This document shows, piece by piece, positions 8,428-18,037 of a stretch of 64,000 bases of DNA. The notes beneath the pieces were generated by a model, which was not told where the DNA came from, made no database searches, and worked only from the letters and a program-made list of their open reading frames with translations. A program made the translations under genes and the position numbers. Source of the DNA: Calothrix anomala FACHB-343 (lineage in GTDB: Bacteria > Cyanobacteriota > Cyanobacteriia > Cyanobacteriales > Nostocaceae); contig NZ_JACJQG010000042.1 of the NCBI RefSeq assembly GCF_014696435.1, positions 1 to 64,000 on the forward strand. The letters run 5' to 3'. Numbering within the stretch: the first letter of the stretch is position 1; every line of letters starts with the position of its first letter.

Positions 8428-9057
8428 ATGAAGGGAAAAACTCTGAGCCTGATTGGTACAGCCCTAACATTAGCTCTAAGCGCCAATGTTGCTGGTGCCG
8501 AATCAAGTAAATCCTCCATAGCTCAATCTAATAGCTCATCCACTAATTCACCAACGGAAATCCAGATGTCACCAGAAGGAATGAAAATTCTGTGTGAACA
8601 TTTTCCGCTAAATTCACGCTGTCAAGGTGGCACAGCAGTTGATACTAGCTCTCCTAATAGCGGTAGTACAACCAGCCCCACACCTGAAAGTACAACACCA
8701 AACAGCAATACTGCACCAGGGTCTAGTCCTTCCGATACAACTTCTCCCAGCAACCCTACCACACCAGGATCTACTAGCCCTACTGACAGCACTCCAGCAC
8801 CAGGTAGTAGCACACCTGGAACTACAGTACCAGGTAGCACTAATATTCCTGAACCAGGTACTTCTACCCCTGGTAGTCTAACTCCAGTACCAGGCAGCAC
8901 AACCCCACCTGATTCTAGCAATCCAGGAAGTGTAGCACCAGGCAGCACAACTACACCCGATCCTAGCAACCCAGGTACTACTAGCGAACCAGGTGCAACT
9001 TCTCCAACTCAAGTTCCAGCTACTAGTTCGCCATCAACTCCATCTACCGGACAATAA
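8428..9057 (+). CDS. Secreted Pro/Ser/Thr/Gly-rich protein
   Basis: A 209-residue protein with a clear signal peptide (1-24, ending ANVAGA). A short ordered segment (about 47-65, MSPEGMKILCEHFPLNSRC) carries two Cys that could form a disulfide. The remaining 140 or so residues are low-complexity repeats such as PGSTTPDSSNPGS. The ordered motif resembles one found near the N-termini of other cyanobacterial exported proteins, while the tail looks like a cell-wall spacer. No catalytic domain is visible. A perfect 12-bp hairpin downstream (9220-9247) likely ends the transcript. Export is well supported; the function is unknown. Confidence 0.8.
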   Translation: MKGKTLSLIGTALTLALSANVAGAESSKSSIAQSNSSSTNSPTEIQMSPEGMKILCEHFPLNSRCQGGTAVDTSSPNSGSTTSPTPESTTPNSNTAPGSSPSDTTSPSNPTTPGSTSPTDSTPAPGSSTPGTTVPGSTNIPEPGTSTPGSLTPVPGSTTPPDSSNPGSVAPGSTTTPDPSNPGTTSEPGATSPTQVPATSSPSTPSTGQ

Positions 9058-9219
9058 CAGGTAAAACAGAATTTTGAGATTAATTTGCCCTTATCAATAG
9101 TCAGTTCATCTGATATATCGCACTAGTTGATAAAGTTGCATAATATGCAATACCAAGTGGCGAAAGTAAATATCTCAAATTCTCGTTGCATATCCTAAAA
9201 TTCAGGATGATCAAAGTAT

Positions 9220-9247
9220 AAGCCTGAGAGTCAACACTCTCAGGCTT
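9220..9247 (+). terminator. Perfect 12-bp hairpin after the secreted protein gene
   Basis: AAGCCTGAGAGT pairs perfectly with ACTCTCAGGCTT across a CAAC loop. No long T run follows, but the flanks are A/T. It lies in the convergent gap between the plus-strand secreted protein gene and minus-strand lspA, so it may stop transcription from either side. The rest of the gap (9250-9392) holds only polypyrimidine CCTTGTC-type repeats (about 9320-9365). Confidence 0.7.
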
Positions 9248-9392
9248 AATTATGTAAAAAATTACATTCAGATAAGATATTTTAACTAGTATTCAATATC
9301 CTCAATGATTCATAAATACCTATCTTCCTTGTCCTCCTTGTCTCCTTTGTCTTCCTTCTTTTGTTCGCAAATCAAATAGAATTACTATCGCC

Positions 9393-9863
9393 CTATCTAT
9401 TAGGAGAACTTGGTGTCTTTTGCCAAGATGCAATTAACAAACAAACAATACCAATACTGATAAAAGAATCTGCCATATTAAAAACAGCAAAATTAATCAA
9501 GCGAAAATCGAGGAAATCGACAACATAACCTAAAATAAACCTATCGATACCATTACCCATTGCTCCACCTAAAATCAAACCATAGCCAAGCTGATCCCAA
9601 AAATTTAATAAGGAACCAAATAATGCTAGGCAGATTAAAACCAAACTCACTCCTAAAGATAGCCAGCGCAACCACTCAACTTTTCCACTTAAAATACTAA
9701 AAGCTGCACCAGTATTGGTTACATAAGTAAAATGAAATATATCTTGTAAAATTGGTAAGGTTTGCCCCAATTTAAAGGTTTGCACCACCCAGTATTTTGT
9801 TACTTGGTCAATAAAAAAAGCTATGAAGGCTGCAAGCCAGAACAGGTGATTTTTTAAACGCAT
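9393..9863 (-). CDS. lspA: Lipoprotein signal peptidase (signal peptidase II)
   Basis: A 156-residue integral membrane aspartyl protease that cleaves prolipoprotein signal peptides after lipidation. Four membrane helices are visible. Catalytic aspartates are in GNGIDR (Asp107) and FNMADS (Asp132), and the conserved NTGAAFS is at 50-56. Length is typical. It lies 117 bp downstream of bioY on the same strand, a frequent cyanobacterial pairing. Lipobox-bearing clients in this window include PstS and the SLH lipoprotein at 61574. Confidence 0.97.
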   Translation of the reverse strand: MRLKNHLFWLAAFIAFFIDQVTKYWVVQTFKLGQTLPILQDIFHFTYVTNTGAAFSILSGKVEWLRWLSLGVSLVLICLALFGSLLNFWDQLGYGLILGGAMGNGIDRFILGYVVDFLDFRLINFAVFNMADSFISIGIVCLLIASWQKTPSSPNR

Positions 9864-9980
9864 GAAATTAGGGACTAGAAACTATGGATTAGGCAATATG
9901 GAATGGGATGTAGGAATGAGAAGCATAGGTTGTAATTTTGTTTGTTTAACCCAAACTATTCACTACTCAGCCCCCCATAA

Positions 9981-10604
9981 CTAATAAAACATTAAATGTC
10001 GCAATATATATGCTATTACAGTCACGGCACAAACTACAGTCAATTGTCCTGGTAGCACAGACCAAGAGTATTTAATAATTGCTTGCATTAAGCTCAAATC
10101 TTCTGTGCCTTGCCATTGGAAAATATAACTAATAATTAAATAAGTAATACCGCAGATGTGCACAGATAACAATCCACACAAACAACTAAATCCCAGAGTT
10201 TCCAATCTAGGTCTAGCTTTAAATGCTAAAAATCCACAAATCCAAGCACCGGGGATAAAACCCAGTAAGTAACCAAAATGAGCTAGCTTGACATAACCGA
10301 TACCACCACCTTCAGAAAAAACTGGTAAAAATGTTAAGCCCATAACTAAATAAGCAATTTGTGAAAGCGCGCCAGCATTTTTACCACCTAAACAACCTAC
10401 GAGAAGTACGGCTCCAATTTGATAGCTGACACCTAAAGAAAAAGTTTGAATTCCGTGCTTACTCCAACTCCAAGGTAATGTAATTCCATAGGCTTCGAGG
10501 AAAGTACTACCCATAGTCAAGAGTAAGCCAATCATAGACCATAATAATTGAACAGTTGCCATATTTATAGGGCTTTCAACCTTGTTTGTATCTGAAATAC
10601 TCAT
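9981..10604 (-). CDS. bioY: Biotin transporter substrate-binding membrane subunit BioY
   Basis: A 207-residue polytopic membrane protein with about six hydrophobic helices, matching the BioY S-component of biotin ECF transporters. Family features include the Gly-rich GGGIGYVKLAHFGYLLGF stretch (about 98-115) and the following GAWICGFLA. It is slightly longer than the usual 180-200 residues because of an N-terminal extension. No EcfA or EcfT partner is adjacent, and BioY can work alone or with shared modules. It is upstream of lspA in a likely two-gene unit. Confidence 0.88.
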   Translation of the reverse strand: MSISDTNKVESPINMATVQLLWSMIGLLLTMGSTFLEAYGITLPWSWSKHGIQTFSLGVSYQIGAVLLVGCLGGKNAGALSQIAYLVMGLTFLPVFSEGGGIGYVKLAHFGYLLGFIPGAWICGFLAFKARPRLETLGFSCLCGLLSVHICGITYLIISYIFQWQGTEDLSLMQAIIKYSWSVLPGQLTVVCAVTVIAYILRHLMFY

Positions 10605-11601
10605 CTAATACTCAAAATTAGGGTTATCAGTGTTTTTCTCTCGGATATAAAGTAAGTTTTTATACTAAATATACATTTTCAATTGCTGCATATCTTTTAC
10701 TATCTCTTTTACCTCATCCAACTAACGAATTGGGTAAAAAGTCTAACTAAATTATGGGAAAAACCCAACCTCGATACAGGTTTTATTGCAGGTGCAATTT
10801 GCTATATTTGTAATCTTGGTCAAAAACAAGCACAAAGATTACAAATTCTGAAACTCAACCAAACTCAGATTTCAGAAATAAACCTGGTTTTTCGTAGGCG
10901 GTTACAATCAAGTTTTTTGTGAAATTTTCTACCAATTTACTCGGTTAATAGTCATCCTCTGTAAATAAGCTTCACAGTTGGAGTGATTTATATCAAGCAA
11001 TATATATTCTCATCGTAGAGAATAATATTATGAAGCATCGCACCATTCCCCAGCAAGGTAGTCAAGGCAACGCAGATTACTTCAAAATTATTTTTTACCC
11101 AACCTACATTTTTGAAGGCTTTCGGCGCTAACTGTGAGGTATTGGCGTATAAGCACTAAAGCTTGCAGGGAAAGTCAATCTTGTGTATTAATCACATTTA
11201 TGTATGGATAATTAGTAATTGCTGAACAGTGAAGCGCTTCAGATTGAATTAAGCTAGAGCTGATTACAGCTAAATCGAGCAAGAGTTTTTGAGATTTTTA
11301 TATATTCTGTAATGCTAGTGAAATCAAGCTAGCACCTCAATGGCTTATGCCTAGCTATCATGCTGAACTGTAATTTTTTTCATAGATAGTACCTTGTTCT
11401 TTCGGAATTGAACTATGCTGCGATCGCATTTTTTTGACATAGCACCAAACACCACAGAACTAGAGATTGTTTTCTAAATCTAGAATACATAAATTACTTA
11501 AGTATTATTTTGTTGCTTTAAGCACTATGTATAAATTTTAGCTTAAGTTACAAAACTACCAAATATAAAATTTACCAAAAAAAGACAAATTTTTGGAGTT
11601 T
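10605..11601. other. Long gene-free spacer upstream of pstS
   Basis: About 1 kb without a gene I can support. An open frame at 10683-10922 begins at TTG, lacks a ribosome-binding site and has no recognisable domain, so it is not called. The DNA is AT-rich, with scattered HIP1-like octamers but no tandem repeats, hairpins or tRNA. The pst promoter lies at its right end. Confidence 0.4.
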
Positions 11602-11620
11602 GTTAACCTCTTTTTTACCC
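11602..11620 (+). promoter_or_regulatory. Candidate Pho box (PhoB/SphR operator) upstream of pstS
   Basis: Two 8-bp direct repeats, GTTAACCT (11602-11609) and TTTTACCC (11613-11620), are separated by 3 bp. This matches the published cyanobacterial Pho box pattern of PyTTAAPyPy-type octamers with 3-bp spacing. It is 64 bp upstream of the pstS start codon. Phosphate-starvation induction through SphS-SphR is the expected outcome. Binding itself is inferred. Confidence 0.6.
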
Positions 11621-11684
11621 TCAAGGTGACATTTTAGAGGTATCGTAGAATCGCTAACTTGGAAGTTGACGAAAACTGACACCA

Positions 11685-12863
11685 ATGCTTTCATACTTAA
11701 GTGTGCAAAAAAATACTCTAGTAGTTAAAACACTATCAGTATTAGCACTGACAATTGGCTTAACTGCTTGTGGCGGACAACAAGCTCCAGATAATACAGC
11801 GACTAAAGAGACACCTAGTACTGCTACAGATGCTACTGCTTCTAACCCTAGTAAAAAATTAGATCTGGGTGGCAACATTTCCTTAACAGGTGCTGGTGCA
11901 TCTTTTCCCGCACCTCTGTATGCAAGTTGGTTTACAGATTTGAATAAAAAATATCCCAACTTGCAAGTTAACTATCAATCGGTTGGTAGCGGCGCTGGTG
12001 TTGAGCAATTTATCAAAGGCACTGTAGATTTCGGTGCTAGCGATGTGGCAATGAAAGATGAAGAAATTCAAAAGGTAGATAAAGGTGTAATTTTACTACC
12101 TGTGACCGCAGGTAGCATTGTTCTTGCCTACAATTTACCTGATGTTCCTAAACTCAATCTGCCACGAGCCGTTTACACTGACATTCTCTTAGGAAAAATT
12201 ACATCCTGGGATGATCCCCAAATTGCTAAGGCTAACCCTGATGCCAAACTGCCTAAACAGCCAATTGCAGTTGTTTATCGTTCTGATGGTAGCGGTACTA
12301 CAGGTGTGTTTACAAAACATCTGAGCGCTATCAGCCCAGAGTGGAAAACAAAAGTTGGTGATGGTAAGAGTGTAAAATGGCCAGTAGGTGTTGGCGCTAA
12401 GGGTAATGAAGGCGTTACAGCCCAAATTCAACAAACTCAAGGTGCAATTGGCTACATTGAGTATGGCTACGCCAAACAAAATCAACTCAATGTTGCAGCT
12501 TTAGAAAATAAAGGCGGTAAATTTATTACACCTACCGATCAGTCCGCATCTAAAACTCTGGAATCCGTAACCCTACCAGCAGATCTTCGCGCTTTCATTA
12601 CAGATCCAGAAGGTGCAGATTCCTATCCTGTAGTTACATATACCTGGATTTTGGCTTACAAAAAGTATGATGATGCGGCAAAAGGTAAGGCAATGGAAGC
12701 CTTAATCGAGTACGCTTTAACTGATGGTCAAAAACTTGCTACCGAACTAGGGTATGTACCTTTACCTCAAAATGTGATTACAAAGGTAGCTGCTGCTGCC
12801 GATCAAATCACTCCCGATTATAAGATTGCTGTTGGCGGTGCTACTAGCGCTAGCAGTAAATAG
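11685..12863 (+). CDS. pstS: Phosphate ABC transporter substrate-binding lipoprotein PstS
   Basis: A 392-residue lipoprotein that captures phosphate outside the inner membrane and delivers it to PstCA. Signal peptide 1-28 ends in a lipobox (GLTAC, Cys29). The binding-pocket motifs are GAGASFPAPLY (about 71-81), SVGSGAGVEQF and SDGSGTTGVF, all typical of PstS. A Thr/Ala-rich linker follows the lipid anchor. It is the first gene of pstSCAB, 199 bp ahead of pstC, behind a candidate Pho box. Confidence 0.97.
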   Translation: MLSYLSVQKNTLVVKTLSVLALTIGLTACGGQQAPDNTATKETPSTATDATASNPSKKLDLGGNISLTGAGASFPAPLYASWFTDLNKKYPNLQVNYQSVGSGAGVEQFIKGTVDFGASDVAMKDEEIQKVDKGVILLPVTAGSIVLAYNLPDVPKLNLPRAVYTDILLGKITSWDDPQIAKANPDAKLPKQPIAVVYRSDGSGTTGVFTKHLSAISPEWKTKVGDGKSVKWPVGVGAKGNEGVTAQIQQTQGAIGYIEYGYAKQNQLNVAALENKGGKFITPTDQSASKTLESVTLPADLRAFITDPEGADSYPVVTYTWILAYKKYDDAAKGKAMEALIEYALTDGQKLATELGYVPLPQNVITKVAAAADQITPDYKIAVGGATSASSK

Positions 12864-13062
12864 GCTTTTTGACAACAAAAGTCAAAAGTCAAAGGATGGG
12901 GAGCTATAAGTCAATTCAGTGTTAACTAATTGCTAGATTTGTCGCTTTGTTGCTCCCATCTGAAAATATTGATTTCAGGTTCAATAGTTTACCTGGCGAC
13001 AATTCTATTCAGTCTGGTTCTCTTCCACATTTTTTTGAGCTAACTTTTTCCAGTCAGTATAC

Positions 13063-14013
13063 ATGGCTACAAACACACACAATCTGCCATCAGTCATCAA
13101 AAATCGCTCAGAAGTAGAAAAATCCCTAGATCGGAGCTTTATTTGGCTGACGCGGATTTTTGCGATATCCATTGCGGCTACCTTATTGTGGATTACAATA
13201 CAGGTAGCTATAGGTGCTTGGCCGGCTATCCAAACTTTTGGTGTCAGCTTTTTAGCTCAGAGTAGTTGGAATCCGGTTAATGATGAATATGGAGTTCTAC
13301 CGCAAGTTTACGGAACTTTAGTCAGTTCTTTCATTGGTCTACTGTTAGCTGTACCTATTGGTGTTGGTACTGCTGTTTTATTGAGCGAAGATTTTTTGCC
13401 ATCAAAAGTCAGATTGGTATTGGTATTTTTGGTAGAATTGCTCGCAGCTATTCCTAGCGTGGTCTATGGTATCTGGGGCATTTTCGTTTTAGTACCGATT
13501 GTCACGGGCTTAGGAAAGTGGCTCCATAGTTCCTTGGGTTTTTTACCAATCTTTAGTACCGTACCTACAGGGCCAGGAATGCTACCGGCTGGAGTGATCC
13601 TAGCAATTATGACTTTACCTATTATCACAGCCATATCACGAGATGCTTTGATTTCGATTCCTCCGACTTTGCGTCAAGCATCTGTGGGATTAGGTGCGAC
13701 TCGTTGGGAAACAATTTTTCAAGTTTTAATTCCAGCAGCGTTTTCTGGCATAGTTAGTGCTGTGATGCTAGCACTAGGGCGAGCTATGGGAGAAACTATG
13801 GCTGTAACAATGTTAATTGGTAACTCTAACAATATTAGTCTTTCATTTTTAGCACCAGCCAATACAATTTCTTCTCTACTAGCAAATCAATTTTCCGAAG
13901 CTAGCGGTTTGCAAGTAGCAGCTTTAATGTATGCAGCTTTAGTGTTGTTTGTGTTAACGCTCATAGTCAATATATTTGCAGAATTGATTGTGATGCGCAT
14001 GAAGCGAATTTAG
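13063..14013 (+). CDS. pstC: Phosphate ABC transporter permease PstC
   Basis: A 316-residue membrane permease with six predicted helices. The EAA-type loop RQASVGLGATRWETIFQVLIPAAFSGI is at about 205-231. It forms the translocation channel with PstA. The 20-bp gap to pstA suggests co-transcription. Length and sequence are ordinary for the family (LVELLAAIPSVVYGIWG is a PstC signature). Confidence 0.97.
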   Translation: MATNTHNLPSVIKNRSEVEKSLDRSFIWLTRIFAISIAATLLWITIQVAIGAWPAIQTFGVSFLAQSSWNPVNDEYGVLPQVYGTLVSSFIGLLLAVPIGVGTAVLLSEDFLPSKVRLVLVFLVELLAAIPSVVYGIWGIFVLVPIVTGLGKWLHSSLGFLPIFSTVPTGPGMLPAGVILAIMTLPIITAISRDALISIPPTLRQASVGLGATRWETIFQVLIPAAFSGIVSAVMLALGRAMGETMAVTMLIGNSNNISLSFLAPANTISSLLANQFSEASGLQVAALMYAALVLFVLTLIVNIFAELIVMRMKRI

Positions 14014-14032
14014 GGTAGTTGTGGGTTGAATT

Positions 14033-14917
14033 ATGACTTCTAGTAGTTATCCGGAAAGCAGCCTGATACGCGCCCCTATGTCTCAGAGGACGCTGTTTAA
14101 TACAGTGATGACTGTTTTAGCATTTACTTGTGGCATATTGGCTCTACTACCATTGCTGGCAGTTTTGTCTTATGTGATAATCCAAGGTTTTAGCAGTCTT
14201 AGTCCTAGTATATTTACTGAACTACCACCGGCACCATTGCGCAAAGGCGGCGGCTTTGGTAATGCGATTTTAGGCACGCTAATGATGGTAGGAATTGGTG
14301 CATTCATTAGCATTCCCTTTGGAGTTTTAGCAGCAATTTATTTGACAGAATTTAGTTCTGGTAAAATAGCAAGAGTAGTACGATTTGCAACTAATATCCT
14401 AAGTGGAGTGCCCTCTATTATTGCTGGGGTGTTTGCCTATGGGATTGTAGTTTTAACTCTAGTAAAACTAAACTTAGGTTCTTACTCAGCGATAGGTGGT
14501 GGTTTTGCACTATCTATCTTAATGCTGCCAATTATTGTCCGCACTACTGATGAGGCTTTGCAGTTAGTACCACAAGATTTGCGACAAGCATCTTTGGGTT
14601 TAGGCGCAACTAAATTCCAAACGGTAACGCAAGTAGTGTTACCCGCAGCTTTACCAGCAATTGTTACTGGAACAACTTTAGCGATCGCTCGCGCAGCTGG
14701 AGAAACGGCTCCTTTATTGTTTACCGCTTTATTCTCTCAGTTTTGGCCGAATGGGCTATTTAAACCCACAGCTTCTCTGGCTGTATTGGTTTATAACTTC
14801 GCCATTACTCCGTTTAAAAACTTACAGTCACTAGCTTGGGCAGCTTCTCTGATTTTGGTGTTAATGGTGCTGATAACCAGTATCATCGCCCGTTGGGCAA
14901 CTCGCCAGAAAGCTTAG
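14033..14917 (+). CDS. pstA: Phosphate ABC transporter permease PstA
   Basis: A 294-residue partner permease of PstC with six predicted helices. Its EAA loop, RQASLGLGATKFQTVTQVVLPAALPAI, is at about 184-210. The conserved LSGVPSIIAGVFAYG (about 123-137) marks PstA. Third gene of the pst unit, 54 bp ahead of pstB. Confidence 0.97.
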   Translation: MTSSSYPESSLIRAPMSQRTLFNTVMTVLAFTCGILALLPLLAVLSYVIIQGFSSLSPSIFTELPPAPLRKGGGFGNAILGTLMMVGIGAFISIPFGVLAAIYLTEFSSGKIARVVRFATNILSGVPSIIAGVFAYGIVVLTLVKLNLGSYSAIGGGFALSILMLPIIVRTTDEALQLVPQDLRQASLGLGATKFQTVTQVVLPAALPAIVTGTTLAIARAAGETAPLLFTALFSQFWPNGLFKPTASLAVLVYNFAITPFKNLQSLAWAASLILVLMVLITSIIARWATRQKA

Positions 14918-14971
14918 TGCAGCATCGTTTTCTGGGCATATTATTACCCCCAAACTTACACTAGACTATTT

Positions 14972-15778
14972 ATGGCTTCTAACATTAGCACAGTGAATGG
15001 TACCGAAACTGTATTACGTACAGAAAACCTAAATATTTACTATGGCAATTTCCTAGCTGTGCGGGATATTTGGCTAGATATACCGAAAAATAGAGTTACA
15101 GCCTTTATTGGCCCTTCTGGTTGTGGTAAAAGTACCTTACTAAGATGCTATAACCGTCTCAATGACCTGATTGAATCTTTTCGGGCAGAGGGTAAGGTTT
15201 ATTATTACGATAAGAACCTATACGCCCCTGATATCGATCCAGTAGAGGTGCGTCGCCGAATCGGAATGGTATTTCAAAAGCCAAATCCATTTCCCAAATC
15301 AATTTATGACAATATCACTTTTGGAGCCAAAATTAATGGTTACAAAGGTAATATGGATGAATTGGTTGAGAAAAGTTTGCGTCAAGCAGCTTTATGGGAT
15401 GAAGTAAAAGACAAACTGCGCCAAAGTGGTTTATCTTTATCTGGCGGACAACAACAGCGTTTATGTATTGCTAGAGCGATCGCAGTTCAACCAGAAATTA
15501 TCTTAATGGATGAACCATGCTCTGCGCTCGATCCAATTTCGACTCTGCGGATTGAAGAATTGATTCATGAGTTAAAAGAGCAATATACCATTGTCATCGT
15601 TACCCACAATATGCAACAAGCGGCGCGGGTTTCCGATATGACAGCTTTCTTTAACGTCCAACGCTCAGAAAAAGGTGGTCGTAGTGGTTACTTGGTAGAA
15701 TATGATGCTACCGAATCAATCTTTAACAATCCTAAGCAGGAAGATACCAGAGATTATGTAAGCGGCAGATTTGGTTAA
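14972..15778 (+). CDS. pstB: Phosphate ABC transporter ATPase PstB
   Basis: A 268-residue cytoplasmic ATPase that powers PstCA. It has Walker [10 protein letters not shown] (47-55), the ABC signature LSGGQQQRL, Walker [13 protein letters not shown] and the switch His in VTHNM, all intact. Many cyanobacteria carry two tandem pstB genes; here only one is present. No phoU follows. The unit ends before the hairpin at 15919-15943. Confidence 0.97.
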   Translation: MASNISTVNGTETVLRTENLNIYYGNFLAVRDIWLDIPKNRVTAFIGPSGCGKSTLLRCYNRLNDLIESFRAEGKVYYYDKNLYAPDIDPVEVRRRIGMVFQKPNPFPKSIYDNITFGAKINGYKGNMDELVEKSLRQAALWDEVKDKLRQSGLSLSGGQQQRLCIARAIAVQPEIILMDEPCSALDPISTLRIEELIHELKEQYTIVIVTHNMQQAARVSDMTAFFNVQRSEKGGRSGYLVEYDATESIFNNPKQEDTRDYVSGRFG

Positions 15779-15918
15779 ATATACATACTACAACCATCTG
15801 CGATCGCCATTTCCATGAAAACCTAAAAACCTGATGTGCGCCTGTGAATGTTAACAGCCGCACATTGTTTTTGATATGTGGAAAAGCAAAAACCAACAAT
15901 CAAATTTCGCCAAGAAAA

Positions 15919-15943
15919 TTAGGGTAGGTATTACCCACCCTAA
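15919..15943 (+). terminator. Hairpin downstream of pstB
   Basis: TTAGGGTAGG and CCCACCCTAA form a 10-bp stem with one mispair around a 5-base loop, then AATGTTT. It is a plausible terminator or attenuating hairpin for the pst operon, though a strong T run is lacking. The same type of GGGTGGG palindrome is widespread in cyanobacterial intergenic DNA. Confidence 0.45.
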
Positions 15944-15975
15944 AATGTTTACCTCTATGGAGTTGGTTGTAAACT

Positions 15976-16100
15976 TACAGCAGTTTTCACCTATTTGAAC
16001 CACATCTATCGTAGGGAACACCGACAATCTTTTGGTACATACAATAATTTTACTGATGCCGTGCCCCTACAGCGTGGTCTATTTATAGGAAGATGCTGTA
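15976..16100. mobile_element. MITE-like element, TACAGCA family, copy 2 (core inverted)
   Basis: A 125-bp element with TACAGCA (15976-15982) and TGCTGTA (16094-16100) ends. The left outer arm (GTTTTCACCTATTT, ACCACATCT) and right outer arm (CCCCTACAGCGTGGTCT) have the same orientation as in copy 1 at 865-987. The 35-bp core at 16021-16055 is the reverse complement of copy 1's core with about one difference. The left inner arm is eroded (GTAGGGAACA). It lies between pstB and the GH57 gene stop at 16115. Confidence 0.75.
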
Positions 16101-16114
16101 ATGACAAAAACTGA

Positions 16115-17704
16115 TTACAAAGGACGATAAACACGGTAGTTGATATTGGGGAAGATATTATCCATCAACTCAATTTTTTCTAACCAACCGCTATCAACTT
16201 TGCCAATTTTCACATCTTCGTAGAGTTTATTAAACCGCATTAAGTGCGATCGCGTTCTTCTTACAGCATAGGGTACCATTGTCCCTGTCCGCATGATAAA
16301 TGCCCAGTCGGAAGATTGTGCTAATAGTAACTCCCTTGCAGCTTGGTTTAAAGCCTTCCATTGCAATTCATCTTCTGGTTCTATATGGGAGATTTCAATC
16401 ATCCGTTCCGCAGCTTTGTGCAAATGGGGGTAAATCCATGCATTGGTGTCGTTTAACCAATATTCATGGAATCCTTTGTAACCCCAACTCGATTGGGAAG
16501 GACGACATACTTGCTGAGTTGGCTGTTCGCGTAAATAATCTGCTAAATGAGTCATGGCATAGGTTTTTTGGTCATACCATGATTTACGGAACAGATAATC
16601 AATAAACCAGGGGCCTTCATACCACCAATGTCCAAATAACTCAGCATCGTAGGGTGAAACGATAATCGGCGGACGCTGCATTATTCCATGTAAATGTTCA
16701 GCTTGCCGTTCCCGATTATACATGAAGTTAGCAGCATGTTCTGCTGCTTTTTCCTTTGCCCAGTAAGGGTCATACAGTGCTTTATCGGAAAGTCCTAAGC
16801 CTCGCCCAGTAATTTTATGATACTTAATACCAGTATTTTTACGCTGCCCGTTAGGCATGATGTAGGGCTTGATGTACTCATATTCTGCTTCCCAGCCCAA
16901 ATCCTTGTAAAATTCACGATATTCTGCTGCACCAGGATAGCCTACTTCAGAAGACCATACCTGTTGCGAAGATTCATGATCGCGTCCAAAAGCAGCTACA
17001 CCAGTTTCGCTAAAAATGGGGGCATAGGTACCAAAGCGGGGACGAGGACGGGCGTAAAGGATACCATGACCATCAGTTAGGAAGTAACGCAAGCCTGCAT
17101 CAGCCAGCATTCTTTCTAAACCTTCATAGTAAGCACATTCAGGCAACCAAATGCCTCTAGGTGCTTGACCAAAAGTTTCTTCGTAATGTTCGCAAGCTAC
17201 CTGAATTTGTGCCCAAACAGCTTCGGGATACATTTTCATCAGTGGTAGGTAGCCGTGAGTAGCACCACAAGTAATAATTTCTAAGTTATTAGTATCTTGG
17301 AACTGCTTAAATGCTGTTACTAAATCACCCTTGTAATGTTCCCATACCTGACGCGCTTCGTTAAACTCCGTAGCATAATGTTCTGCTAAATACTTAAGAT
17401 GCCCATTATGGACATTACGTTCAGCCTCTAGTTCAATTAGTTCTTCTAGCTTGGCTAAATGTGCATCATAGCGTTCTTGTAACAGAGGATCGCGGAGCAT
17501 TGATACCAAAGGTGGTGTCATGCTCATCGTGATTTTAAAGTCGATGCCGTCTCGCTTTAGTCCTTCAAATACTTTCAATAAGGGAATATAAGTTTCTGTA
17601 ATGGCTTCATATAGCCATTCTTCCTCCAACACATAATCACTTTCTGGGTGACGAACGAAGGGTAGATGTGCATGGAGAACAAGCGCGACGTAGCCTATAG
17701 CCAT
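16115..17704 (-). CDS. Glycoside hydrolase family 57 1,4-alpha-glucan branching enzyme
   Basis: A 529-residue cytosolic GH57 enzyme. The family's N-terminal histidine motif (HAHLPFVRHPE, 11-21) is present. The nucleophile is in GIWLPECAYYEG (Glu189), and the acid/base Asp is in SPYDAELFGHWWYEG (Asp353). The layout of a beta/alpha barrel plus an alpha-helical C-terminal region matches the branching-enzyme type (formerly DUF1957) rather than 4-alpha-glucanotransferase. It should introduce alpha-1,6 branches in glycogen. It is monocistronic, with a 333-bp AT-rich spacer behind it. Confidence 0.9.
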   Translation of the reverse strand: MAIGYVALVLHAHLPFVRHPESDYVLEEEWLYEAITETYIPLLKVFEGLKRDGIDFKITMSMTPPLVSMLRDPLLQERYDAHLAKLEELIELEAERNVHNGHLKYLAEHYATEFNEARQVWEHYKGDLVTAFKQFQDTNNLEIITCGATHGYLPLMKMYPEAVWAQIQVACEHYEETFGQAPRGIWLPECAYYEGLERMLADAGLRYFLTDGHGILYARPRPRFGTYAPIFSETGVAAFGRDHESSQQVWSSEVGYPGAAEYREFYKDLGWEAEYEYIKPYIMPNGQRKNTGIKYHKITGRGLGLSDKALYDPYWAKEKAAEHAANFMYNRERQAEHLHGIMQRPPIIVSPYDAELFGHWWYEGPWFIDYLFRKSWYDQKTYAMTHLADYLREQPTQQVCRPSQSSWGYKGFHEYWLNDTNAWIYPHLHKAAERMIEISHIEPEDELQWKALNQAARELLLAQSSDWAFIMRTGTMVPYAVRRTRSHLMRFNKLYEDVKIGKVDSGWLEKIELMDNIFPNINYRVYRPL

Positions 17705-18037
17705 AATTATTCTGGGGTGGTACGTGTAAATTGAAGGTCGAGAGGTGTTTGGCAGAAATTAACAATATTTTAAGACTTTATTGGGATTGTGACATTAGTT
17801 AATGTTTTTTTCCTCAATAAATATTCTTCCACAGCAGAAATGATCTGCTGTAGGGCGATCGCTAAGATAAACTTTGCACAAAAGTTTTTGGACTTTTTAG
17901 CGAGTAAATACAACTCTGAAGCCAAAAAATAAATTCCTGACTACACAGACTACCAAAATCAGAACATTTGGTGTAAAAAAGTATAGGTAATAAGATAATT
18001 GAGGATCTCTGCTAGCGTTACCAGCTTTATTATCCGC
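17705..18037. promoter_or_regulatory. Upstream region of the GH57 gene
   Basis: A 333-bp AT-rich spacer between the rsgA stop and the GH57 start. It should carry the GH57 promoter. I see no gene, tandem repeat or convincing terminator in it. Confidence 0.35.

Noticed and set aside
8622-8969. Minus-strand frame opposite the secreted Pro/Ser-rich gene
   Set aside because: A mirror of the repetitive codons. The plus-strand gene has a signal peptide and a good start.
10683-10922. 79-residue plus-strand frame upstream of pstS
   Set aside because: TTG start with no ribosome-binding site, no domain, and composition like the surrounding spacer.
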